5,679 nucleotides of DNA from Streptomyces sp. NRRL WC-3549 (GTDB lineage Bacteria > Actinomycetota > Actinomycetes > Streptomycetales > Streptomycetaceae): positions 5,370 to 11,048 of the forward strand of contig NZ_KL585430.1 of the NCBI RefSeq assembly GCF_000721935.1, read 5' to 3'. A model generated the notes under the pieces. That model saw only the letters and a list, made by a program, of their open reading frames with translations. It did no database searches and was not told the origin of the DNA. Positions 1-4,647 of this stretch are shown piece by piece (within the stretch, counting starts at the first letter, position 1; each line of letters begins with the position of its first letter). Both the position numbers and the translations under genes were made by a program.

Positions 1-217
1 CAGCCACGGTTCGCCCCGTCGCGACGCCCGGCACCCGAGAGCACGCACCTGACGCCGCTCGTTCACGGGCGGGTCCTGGCCTGACGCTGCACCGGATCGC
101 GGGCGGAGGGAACCGGCGGTGCGCGAACCCCGTCGATCACTGAAGGGCATGCCGGACAACGGCAGTACGCTCACGGACGCACCAGGGTCCGGCCGGTCCG
201 AGTGGGGAGCAAGGGGC

Positions 218-913
218 ATGCGCGCACTGCGAGTACTGCTGATCATGGCTGTGGTGCTGGGCGGGATATTCGTCGCCGTCGACCGCGCCGCCGTGTACTT
301 CGCGGAGTCGGAGGCCGAGGGCCGGGTCCGGTTCGCGGGGGCGGAGACCGGGTCCACCGAGGTCTCGATCAAGGGGTTCCCCTTCCTGACCCAGGTCGCC
401 GGATCCGAGCTCGACCAGGTCGACGTCAAGGTCGAGGACATCAAGGCCAGCGCGGCCGGCCGGTCGATCCGGATCAGCGAGATACGGGCCCGGTTCCACC
501 AGGTGAAGCTCGGTGCCGGGTACACCAGCGCGACGGCCTCCCGGGTCACCGGGACGGCCGTCGTCTCGTACGCGGACCTCACCGCGGCCGCCGACGACGG
601 GGTCACCGTCGCCTACGGCGGCGAGGGCAAGGTCAAGGTCACCGGAACCGTCCAGGTGCCGCTGGTGGGCAAGCAGCTCTCGCGCAGTGTGCTCTCCACC
701 GTCACCCTCGTCCACGGCGACACCGTCAAGGTGCACGCCGACGAGGTCCCGGGCGAGGGGATCCCCGGTCTGGAGGGCCTGGTCCGCAAGAAGACGGACT
801 TCGAACGGAATGTCGGCGGGCTGCCGGAGGGCCTGGAGCTGGAGGGGATCGAGGTCACCCCGGGTGGCCTGGAGATCTCGATGAGCGGTGCGGACCTCGC
901 GCTGACCGGGTGA
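218..913 (+). CDS. DUF2993 (LmeA-like) membrane-anchored lipid-binding protein
   Basis: Seen: a 231-residue protein with an N-terminal hydrophobic helix (about residues 4-22, MRALRVLLIMAVVLGGIF) that acts as a signal anchor or uncleaved signal. It is followed by a beta-rich domain with a GFPFLTQV motif (53-60), typical of DUF2993, and a C-terminal GLPEGLELEGIEV segment (200-213). Family knowledge: DUF2993 includes mycobacterial LmeA, an envelope phospholipid-binding protein needed for mannan elongation; the Streptomyces role is unknown. Start choice: ATG 218 has GGGGAG (204-209) 8 bases upstream and gives the hydrophobic helix right at the N terminus. An in-frame GTG at 119 also has a good site (GGAGGG, 105-110) and would add 33 hydrophilic residues, but third-position GC is visibly lower over 119-217. 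The start is therefore unresolved. Bases 1-118 show no supportable gene. A strong stem-loop follows the stop directly, so the gene looks monocistronic at its 3' end. Confidence 0.85.
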   Translation: MRALRVLLIMAVVLGGIFVAVDRAAVYFAESEAEGRVRFAGAETGSTEVSIKGFPFLTQVAGSELDQVDVKVEDIKASAAGRSIRISEIRARFHQVKLGAGYTSATASRVTGTAVVSYADLTAAADDGVTVAYGGEGKVKVTGTVQVPLVGKQLSRSVLSTVTLVHGDTVKVHADEVPGEGIPGLEGLVRKKTDFERNVGGLPEGLELEGIEVTPGGLEISMSGADLALTG

Positions 914-953
914 TCCGCCCGGGGGATGCGGTCCGGCAGACGCCCCGGGCGGA
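914..953 (+). terminator. Strong stem-loop after the DUF2993 gene
   Basis: Bases 914-924 (T followed by CCGCCCGGGG) pair perfectly with 943-953 (CCCCGGGCGG followed by A), an 11-bp stem with an 18-base loop that begins right after the TGA stop. The loop can form a small inner TGC/GCA stem. There is no T tract, which is common for Streptomyces stem-loop terminators. Function is inferred from position and stability. Confidence 0.7.
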
Positions 954-974
954 ACCGGGCGGAACCGGGCGGGG
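945..974 (+). repeat. 10-bp tandem repeat CCGGGCGGAA overlapping the terminator arm
   Basis: Two perfect copies (945-954, 955-964) and a third matching 8 of 10 bases (965-974). The first copy is part of the right arm of the stem-loop. The core CCGGGCGG of each later copy could also pair with the left arm at 915-922. It looks like replication slippage. Confidence 0.6.
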
Positions 975-1187
975 CGGGTGCGGGGCCGGACTAGGACCGG
1001 ACGGGAACCGGTGGGGCCGGGTGGGAGCCGCGGAAGCGCGACGGCCGACGATCCGCATACTGAGACGAGCCCGTCCGAGGCGTAGATGCTTCACCGGCCC
1101 CGGCCTCCGGCCGTGAGTCCGGCGCCCTGCCCGTACACCTCGTCGTCTCGCATCCCGGACGATCGCGTCTCATAATCCGACACGGCG
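975..1187. other. Non-coding intergenic stretch upstream of the sulfur leader
   Basis: With 914-974 this makes about 310 bases between the DUF2993 gene and the leader ORF. Short ATG ORFs at 926 and 1087 lack ribosome sites, and reverse-strand open frames look like composition shadows. The only structure worth recording is a small inverted repeat, GACG-ATCG-CGTC (1158-1169), 18 bases upstream of the -35 box of the next promoter. It could be an operator but is too short to claim. Confidence 0.5.
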
Positions 1188-1217
1188 GTGACATTCCCGA
1201 CCGTACCTCCCTACGAT
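1188..1217 (+). promoter_or_regulatory. Sigma70-type promoter of the leader peptide/cysA operon
   Basis: A -35 box GTGACA (1188-1193, 5 of 6 to TTGACA) and a -10 box TACGAT (1212-1217, 4 of 6, keeps the conserved TA and final T) are separated by 18 bases. Only 7 bases lie between the -10 box and ATG 1225, so transcription is predicted to begin at or within a base of the ATG, giving a leaderless mRNA. The start point is inferred from spacing, not measured. Confidence 0.7.
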
Positions 1218-1224
1218 CGGACCC

Positions 1225-1305
1225 ATGAAGCGACAGGCGGACCTCACGAAGCGGCGGGCAGTAGACCTGTGCCGCGTCGCCGCCATGCTCTGTCGCACCT
1301 TCTGA
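1225..1305 (+). CDS. Cysteine-containing leader peptide (26 aa), attenuation uORF
   Basis: A 26-codon ORF starts with ATG 1225 and stops with TGA 1303-1305. Its C-terminal half reads VDLCRVAAMLCRTF, with Cys codons at 1270-1272 and 1291-1293. Family knowledge: actinobacterial leaders of the VDL-x-RV-A-x-LCR type are found upstream of sulfur-assimilation genes, and related Cys-rich leaderless uORFs in mycobacteria act as cysteine-responsive attenuators. Here it lies 145 bases upstream of a sulfurtransferase gene, has a promoter 7 bases upstream and no SD sequence, so it is probably translated from a leaderless mRNA. A stem-loop overlaps its stop codon. Inferred role: ribosome progress through the Cys codons reports charged tRNA-Cys and sets downstream expression. 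The peptide itself probably has no further job. A longer open frame from 1188 overlaps in another phase and has no coding support. Confidence 0.82.
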   Translation: MKRQADLTKRRAVDLCRVAAMLCRTF

Positions 1306-1324
1306 GCGGGACCTTCTCCCGTTT
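1304..1324 (+). promoter_or_regulatory. Stem-loop overlapping the leader stop codon (attenuator candidate)
   Basis: CGGGA (1307-1311) pairs with TCCCG (1317-1321) around the loop CCTTC. The stem extends by one A-U and two G-U pairs to 1304/1324, so it includes two bases of the leader stop codon and is followed by TTT. A ribosome at the second Cys codon or at the stop would cover or approach this stem, which is the geometry expected of an attenuator. The segment TTCTCC (1314-1319) could alternatively pair with GGAGAA (1441-1446) at the cysA ribosome site. Function inferred. Confidence 0.5.
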
Positions 1325-1329
1325 CCCCC

Positions 1330-1354
1330 CGGCCCTTCGACGACGTCAGGGCCG
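1330..1354 (+). promoter_or_regulatory. Second stem-loop in the cysA untranslated leader
   Basis: CGGCCCT (1330-1336) pairs perfectly with AGGGCCG (1348-1354). The 11-base loop can close further with GAC/GTC (1339-1341 with 1345-1347). No T tract follows. It lies 24 bases after the leader stop and could be a pause, terminator or Rho-related element in the attenuation region. Confidence 0.5.
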
Positions 1355-1437
1355 AACCGTGCCTCCCCGTACGCGCGCCTACGCCGGGCGCCCGCCGTAC
1401 ACCTCGCACCACGCACCACCCCGCCGCAGACTGCCCC

Positions 1438-1444
1438 GGAGGAG
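1438..1444 (+). promoter_or_regulatory. Ribosome binding site of cysA
   Basis: GGAGGAG sits 6 bases before ATG 1451, a strong Streptomyces SD. It fixes the cysA start. It is also a likely control point: CCTCC at 1362-1366, and TTCTCC at 1314-1319 against the overlapping GGAGAA, are complementary and could sequester it. Confidence 0.8.
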
Positions 1445-1450
1445 AAACAC

Positions 1451-2290
1451 ATGAGCCGCGCAGACGTCCTGGTCGACGCCGACTGGGTCCAGGCCCACAT
1501 CGACGACCCGCAGGTCGCCATCGTCGAGGTCGACGAGGACACCTCGGCGTACGAGAAGAACCACATCAAGAACGCGATCCGGATCGACTGGACCAAGGAC
1601 CTCCAGGACCCGGTCCGCCGTGACTTCGTGGACCAGGCCGGCTTCGAGAAGCTCCTGTCCGAGAAGGGCATCGCCAACGACACGCTGGTGGTCCTCTACG
1701 GCGGCAACAACAACTGGTTCGCCTCGTACGCGTACTGGTACTTCAAGCTCTACGGCCACGAGAACGTCAAGCTGCTCGACGGCGGCCGCAAGAAGTGGGA
1801 GCTGGACTCCCGCGACCTGACCGACGTGGTCCCGACGCGCCCGGCCACCGCGTACAAGGCCAAGCCGCAGGACTCCTCGATCCGCGCCTTCCGTGACGAC
1901 GTCGTCGCCGCGATCGGCAACCAGAACATCGTCGACGTGCGGTCGCCCGACGAGTTCAGCGGCAAGCTGCTCGCCCCGGCGCACCTCCCGCAGGAGCAGT
2001 CGCAGCGTCCCGGCCACGTGCCGAGCTCGCGCAACATCCCGTGGTCGAAGAACGCCAACGACGACGGCACGTTCAAGTCGGACGCCGAGCTCAAGGCCCT
2101 CTACGAGGACGAGCAGGTCGACCTGTCGAAGGACACCATCGCGCTGTGCCGCATCGGTGAGCGCTCGGCCCTGACCTGGTTCGTGCTGCACGAGCTGCTC
2201 GGTGTCGAGAACGTCAAGAACTACGACGGTTCGTGGACCGAGTACGGCTCCCTCGTCGGCGTGCCGATCGAGCTCGGCGCCAACAAGTAA
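1451..2290 (+). CDS. cysA: Thiosulfate sulfurtransferase, two-domain rhodanese (CysA type)
   Basis: A 279-residue cytoplasmic rhodanese, usual length for the tandem-domain family. The reaction is transfer of sulfane sulfur from a donor such as thiosulfate to cyanide or a cellular thiol through an enzyme persulfide. The N-terminal domain (about 5-125) is catalytically silent: its loop region reads YGGNNN (83-88). The C-terminal domain (about 145-275) holds the active loop CRIGERS (233-239) with C233 as the persulfide Cys. The sequence agrees with actinobacterial CysA/CysA2 proteins, known as CysA though unrelated to the sulfate ABC-transporter ATPase CysA. C233 is the only Cys in the protein, so there is no second Cys for an internal disulfide. 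The gene is first of a two-gene operon with the DUF1416 gene 51 bases downstream, and it lies behind the Cys leader peptide and its stem-loops, so expression probably rises when cysteine is short. True donor and acceptor are not shown by the sequence. Confidence 0.95.
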   Translation: MSRADVLVDADWVQAHIDDPQVAIVEVDEDTSAYEKNHIKNAIRIDWTKDLQDPVRRDFVDQAGFEKLLSEKGIANDTLVVLYGGNNNWFASYAYWYFKLYGHENVKLLDGGRKKWELDSRDLTDVVPTRPATAYKAKPQDSSIRAFRDDVVAAIGNQNIVDVRSPDEFSGKLLAPAHLPQEQSQRPGHVPSSRNIPWSKNANDDGTFKSDAELKALYEDEQVDLSKDTIALCRIGERSALTWFVLHELLGVENVKNYDGSWTEYGSLVGVPIELGANK

Positions 2291-2341
2291 GCCTCCCCCC
2301 GGACCGGTTCAGCAGGACCCCGACCAGAAGGACAGAACACC

Positions 2342-2629
2342 ATGTGTGGAGCACAGGCCGGCGGCCCCGACGCTTCGACGATCAAGCCCGGTGAGACGAC
2401 CATCCAGGGCAGCGTGACCCGCGACGGCGAGCCCGTCACCGGTTACGTCCGGCTGCTCGACTCGACCGGCGAGTTCACCGCCGAGGTCCCGACCTCGGCC
2501 ACCGGGCAGTTCCGCTTCTACGCGGCCGAGGGCACCTGGACGCTCCGCGCCCTGGTTCCGGGTGGCACCGCCGACCGCACGGTCGTGGCGCAGACGGGCG
2601 GCCTGTCCGAGGTGGCCATCGCGGTGTAG
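2342..2629 (+). CDS. DUF1416 protein, SseC-like partner of the sulfurtransferase
   Basis: A 95-residue protein starting MCGAQAGG and continuing as a predicted small beta-sandwich (TTIQGSVTRDGEPVTGYVRLLDS, 19-41 region, then FTAEVPTSATGQFRFYAAEGTWTLRAL), the kind of fold seen in carboxypeptidase regulatory-like domains. It closely resembles mycobacterial SseC1/SseC2, whose genes also adjoin a cysA gene. No enzymatic residues are recognisable and no biochemical role is established. Its only Cys is residue 2, and it would become the N-terminal residue if Met is removed, which small second residues allow. That makes it a candidate sulfur acceptor or metal ligand (inference). The ribosome site is GAAGGA (2327-2332), 9 bases before ATG. 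There is no promoter in the 51-base gap, so it is probably co-transcribed with cysA; a strong stem-loop follows. Confidence 0.92.
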   Translation: MCGAQAGGPDASTIKPGETTIQGSVTRDGEPVTGYVRLLDSTGEFTAEVPTSATGQFRFYAAEGTWTLRALVPGGTADRTVVAQTGGLSEVAIAV

Positions 2630-2636
2630 TGCGCCG

Positions 2637-2652
2637 GCGCGCGGCCGCGCGC
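2637..2652. repeat. 16-bp perfect GC palindrome after the DUF1416 stop
   Basis: Alternating G/C around GGCC, fully self-complementary from 2637 to 2652, beginning 7 bases after the TAG stop. It may help 3'-end formation together with the stem-loop at 2664-2714, or may be simple GC composition. Confidence 0.5.
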
Positions 2653-2663
2653 ACGGAATCGGC

Positions 2664-2714
2664 CGGAGGGCCGCACCCCGGGGTTGGACCACCTGAGAGG
2701 GGCGCGGCCCTCCG
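2664..2714 (+). terminator. Strong stem-loop terminator of the cysA-DUF1416 operon
   Basis: CGGAGGGCCGC (2664-2674) pairs perfectly with GCGGCCCTCCG (2704-2714), 11 bp. After one A/C mismatch the stem continues with CCCC (2676-2679) against GGGG (2699-2702). No T tract follows. It sits between the DUF1416 stop and the next promoter, as expected of an operon end. It is equally stable on the minus strand. Confidence 0.7.
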
Positions 2715-2751
2715 TGCTGTGCGGGGGCTCCGGGCACGGGGCGGCGGCCTT

Positions 2752-2780
2752 CTGCCGGGGTGCGGATCCGGCTCTACGCT
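2752..2780 (+). promoter_or_regulatory. Candidate promoter of the DUF3099 gene (leaderless)
   Basis: A -10 box TACGCT (2775-2780) lies 6 bases before ATG 2787, placing the expected transcription start on the ATG. The -35 match CTGCCG (2752-2757, 17-base spacer) is weak, 3 of 6. The GGAG at 2781-2784 is only 2 bases from the ATG, too close for a normal SD, which favours a leaderless reading. Confidence 0.5.
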
Positions 2781-2786
2781 GGAGAC

Positions 2787-3134
2787 ATGTACGCCCGAAG
2801 AAGGCGCGCCTACTTCCTGATGATGGGCGGCTGCCTGGCTCTCTTCGTCTCCGCCTGGGCCTTCGTCCGCCTCTGGTCGATCCCGGCGGCGGTGGCGTTG
2901 TGTGTGGTCGCCATGGTCATTCCGCCCGTCGCCGCGATGGTCGCCAACCGGCGCGGCCCGGAGGACCGCTGGTGGGACGATCCGCCGCCGCCTCCACGGG
3001 CCCCGCCGCCCCCGCCGTCGGCTCCCCGGCGCCGTCCCGACCGTCCGGACCGCTCCGGCCGCTCCGAGCGCACCGGCGACCCCCAGTCGGACGCGTGGTG
3101 GGACGAGCTCGACGGGAGGAAGCGCCCGCGCTGA
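2787..3134 (+). CDS. DUF3099 small membrane protein
   Basis: A 115-residue protein with an Arg-rich N terminus (YARRRRAYF), two hydrophobic helices (about 9-29 and 32-51) joined by a very short turn (RLWSIP), and a hydrophilic C-terminal tail. By the positive-inside rule both ends are cytoplasmic. The sequence MMGGCLALFVSAWAFVRLWSIPAAV and the RRGPEDRWWDD motif are characteristic of actinobacterial DUF3099, whose function is unknown. The tail has a second WWDEL box (104-108). Between the two WWD boxes (62-65 and 104-108) is a low-complexity linker with two runs of five prolines and a repeated RPDRPDRSGRSER stretch, which looks like an insertion. Start ATG 2787 is chosen over an in-frame GTG 2760 because the helix-preceding sequence MYARRR fits the family and the -10 box overlaps the upstream alternative. 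It converges with the DsrE gene 36 bases away. Confidence 0.88.
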   Translation: MYARRRRAYFLMMGGCLALFVSAWAFVRLWSIPAAVALCVVAMVIPPVAAMVANRRGPEDRWWDDPPPPPRAPPPPPSAPRRRPDRPDRSGRSERTGDPQSDAWWDELDGRKRPR

Positions 3135-3155
3135 GGGCCCGCCCCCGGCAGGCCC
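3135..3155. terminator. Possible bidirectional terminator between convergent genes
   Basis: GGGCC (3135-3139) pairs with GGCCC (3151-3155) around an 11-base C-rich loop, in the 36-base gap between the plus-strand DUF3099 stop and the minus-strand DsrE stop. The stem is only 5 bp; the role is inferred mostly from its position. Confidence 0.35.
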
Positions 3156-3170
3156 GTGGCGCCCGCTCCG

Positions 3171-3533
3171 TCAGTAGACGAGTGCCTGGGTGCCGTCGGC
3201 CATGGCCTCCTGCACGAACACCTGGGCACCGGCGATGCGTACGCCCTCCAGCACGTCCTTCTCCGTGATGTCGCGCCGGGCCGCGCACTGGGTGCAGAGC
3301 GTGATCCGGCCGCCCGCCCGGATCGACTCGATCAGGTCGGGCAGCGGCGCCGAGTGCGGCAGTTCGAACGAGGCGGCCCGGTCCGGCAGGGCGAACCAGG
3401 CGGATTCGCCGGTCAGCCAGAGCGAGACCTCGACGCCGCTGGCGGCGGCCACGGCCGCCACGGTGAAGGCCTGCGAGCAGCGCTCGGGGGAGTCGGCCCC
3501 GGCGGTCACCTTGATCACGAGCTTCTTGGGCAT
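3171..3533 (-). CDS. DsrE/DsrF-like family protein with CxxC motif
   Basis: A 120-residue cytoplasmic alpha/beta protein. It opens with the strand KKLVIKVTAGADSPERC, followed by a helix AFTVAAVAAASGVEVSLWLT and a C-terminal segment GVRIAGAQVFVQEAMADG, typical of the DsrE fold. Cysteines are C19, C80 and C83; the last two form CTQC (80-83), well placed for sulfur or redox chemistry. Family knowledge: DsrE-type proteins such as TusD, and DsrE itself, carry persulfide sulfur in relays with TusA or rhodaneses. Whether this actinobacterial branch does so is not established. The start is ATG at 3533-3531 because it gives the family's short N terminus; an upstream GTG at 3575 adds 14 residues without an SD. 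No SD precedes 3533, but a TACAGT box is 7 bases upstream. Proximity to CysA, though on the opposite strand, supports a sulfur role. Confidence 0.88.
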   Translation of the reverse strand: MPKKLVIKVTAGADSPERCSQAFTVAAVAAASGVEVSLWLTGESAWFALPDRAASFELPHSAPLPDLIESIRAGGRITLCTQCAARRDITEKDVLEGVRIAGAQVFVQEAMADGTQALVY

Positions 3534-3540
3534 GTACCGA

Positions 3541-3546
3541 ACTGTA
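3541..3546 (-). promoter_or_regulatory. Candidate -10 box of the DsrE gene
   Basis: Read on the minus strand the bases are TACAGT, ending 7 bases before the ATG at 3533, so the mRNA may be leaderless. No convincing -35 box is visible 16-18 bases upstream. Low confidence for that reason. Confidence 0.35.
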
Positions 3547-3592
3547 ATCGTCCGGTGGACAACCTCCCCCTGCACCTGTGGGTCAGCTGTGT

Positions 3593-3614
3593 GCGCGGGT
3601 AACGGAACCCGCGC
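3593..3614. promoter_or_regulatory. 8-bp inverted repeat between the DsrE gene and the membrane-protein operon
   Basis: GCGCGGGT (3593-3600) and ACCCGCGC (3607-3614) are perfect inverted copies around AACGGA. It is the only clear structure in the 106-base divergent gap and lies 25 bases before the TTG start at 3640. It could be an operator for either gene or a 5' untranslated hairpin. I see no clear plus-strand promoter to decide between them. Confidence 0.5.
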
Positions 3615-3627
3615 CTCAGGTCTCTAT

Positions 3628-3634
3628 GGGGGGA
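3628..3634 (+). promoter_or_regulatory. Ribosome site that selects the TTG start at 3640
   Basis: GGGGGGA ends 5 bases before TTG 3640, purine-rich and well spaced. No in-frame ATG exists nearby, and the ATG at 3626 is out of frame, so this site is the main argument for a TTG start. Confidence 0.5.
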
Positions 3635-3639
3635 CCCTT

Positions 3640-4647
3640 TTGGAACCGAAAGACACCATTCCCGATGCTCCGGCGGGGGAACCCGACACGTCGGCCGGCC
3701 CGCAGCCCGTGGTGAAGTCCGTCACCACGCCTGCCCCGCCGTCCGTCCCGCCGTCTGTCACCACCCCTGCCCCGCCGTCTGTCACCACCCCTGCCCCGCC
3801 GTCTGTCCCGCCGTCTGTCACCACCCCTGCCCCGCCGCCTGTCCCGCCGGCCGTCTCAACGCCTGTCCCGCCGCCCAGCGCGTCGTCCGCCGCCCCGGCC
3901 GACCCGGCGGCGACCGTCCGGCGCCGCCCGCGTGGCCGTACCACGCTGCTGATCGCCGCCGCCGCGCTGCTCGGCATCGCCGGCGGGGTCGCCGTGGGGT
4001 ACGGCGTCCAGGCGGAAAGGCCCCCCACACCCCTGGCCGCGCTCTCGCAGCCGGGTCTCGGCTATCCGGCGAAGGCACTGCCCGCGGACAAGGCGCCCGG
4101 ACCGCTTCCCGCCGACGAGGACCGGCTGGTCCGCACGGACGGTGACCTGCGCAAGCTGCTGGTGGCCAAGCCGAAGGGCTACCAGGAGGGCGAGCACTTC
4201 TTTTCCCAGGACGGCTGGGTGGGCCTGGAGGAGTACGCCCGCTCCTTCGAGGACGAGGGCTTCATGTACGAGGAGCTCCTGGACGCTGACTTCCGCCGGG
4301 CCGCGGGCGCGTCCTGGGAACGCGGCGACCGCTCCGTGGTCGTGCTGCTCGTCCAGTTCCGCAGCGGTGTCCACACCGGCGCGGTCGGGCACGCCGAGCA
4401 ACAACGGTCGTACATGGGCGAGAGCGATGTGGGTGCCGGGAACGAGGGCGACCCTCTGAAGGGCAGCGGCAACGGCCGCTACTACCTCTACGAGGCCGAC
4501 AACGAGCCGGGATACCTGCCGCTGTACCGGGCCAGGGCCATCGCGCAGCGGGGCGACGTGATGATGGAGATCGACGTCTTCGACTCGAAGCCCATCAGCA
4601 AGAAGGACATCCGCAGCCTGGCCGAACGACAGCTGGAGCGACTGTGA
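3640..4647 (+). CDS. Pro-rich single-pass membrane protein, unknown function (first of coupled set)
   Basis: I do not recognise a named family. Seen: 335 residues from TTG 3640. A Pro/Thr/Val-rich tail (about 20-90) contains VTTPAPPS and VPPS repeats. It is followed by a basic stretch VRRRPRGR (93-100), one membrane helix (about 102-123, TTLLIAAAALLGIAGGVAVGYGV) and a 210-residue C-terminal domain without cysteines. Positive-inside topology puts the Pro-rich tail in the cytoplasm and the large domain outside. The extracellular part includes LRKLLVAKPKGY (170-181) and ends with DVFDSKPISKKDIRSLAERQLERL, both with counterparts in the next gene's product, so the two are probably paralogues. The stop overlaps the next start (GTGA). 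The longer open frame upstream from 3190 overlaps the DsrE gene on the other strand and is not coding. The start is the least certain part; no in-frame ATG lies near, and GTG 3709 is an alternative. Confidence 0.8.
   Translation: MEPKDTIPDAPAGEPDTSAGPQPVVKSVTTPAPPSVPPSVTTPAPPSVTTPAPPSVPPSVTTPAPPPVPPAVSTPVPPPSASSAAPADPAATVRRRPRGRTTLLIAAAALLGIAGGVAVGYGVQAERPPTPLAALSQPGLGYPAKALPADKAPGPLPADEDRLVRTDGDLRKLLVAKPKGYQEGEHFFSQDGWVGLEEYARSFEDEGFMYEELLDADFRRAAGASWERGDRSVVVLLVQFRSGVHTGAVGHAEQQRSYMGESDVGAGNEGDPLKGSGNGRYYLYEADNEPGYLPLYRARAIAQRGDVMMEIDVFDSKPISKKDIRSLAERQLERL
3721..3852 (+). repeat. In-frame tandem repeat coding VTTPAPPS(VPPS)
   Basis: Copies at 3721-3756 (36 bases), 3757-3780 (24 bases, lacking the VPPS part), 3781-3816 (36) and 3817-3852 (36, diverging at its end). 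The shared 24-base core is nearly identical between copies and all lengths are multiples of 12, so the reading frame is kept. This implies recent slippage or unequal recombination and predicts length variation between strains. Confidence 0.85.

Noticed and set aside
1..143. Possible tail of an upstream gene in frame 3
   Set aside because: Third-position GC is too low and no protein motif is visible; frames 1 and 2 stop early.
926..994. Short ORF of 22 codons from ATG 926 as a second leader peptide
   Set aside because: No ribosome site or promoter at leaderless spacing, no meaningful residue enrichment, and it lies inside the terminator stem-loop.
202..1116. Long Arg/Gly-rich plus-strand open frame across the DUF2993 gene
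   Set aside because: Low-complexity translation typical of a GC-rich shadow frame; the DUF2993 frame has recognisable motifs and a signal anchor.
1171..1176. CATAAT as a -10 box upstream of the leader promoter
   Set aside because: No matching -35 at 16-19 bases, and the promoter at 1188-1217 explains the start better.
1188..1454. 88-codon plus-strand open frame from GTG 1188 ending in ATGA overlap with cysA
   Set aside because: It begins inside the promoter, has Arg/Pro-rich composition without coding bias, and covers the leader peptide in another phase. The ATGA overlap is chance.
3604..3625. Possible ECF sigma factor (SigE-type) promoter, GGAACC followed by TCTCTA
   Set aside because: The spacing between AAC and TC is about 12-14 bases rather than the 16-17 expected, and GGAACC recurs in this window as part of ordinary GC-rich sequence.
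3190..3639. Upstream extension of the Pro-rich membrane protein frame
   Set aside because: It lies antisense to the DsrE gene, which has clear family similarity. The protein character changes at 3640, where a ribosome site and TTG start fit.
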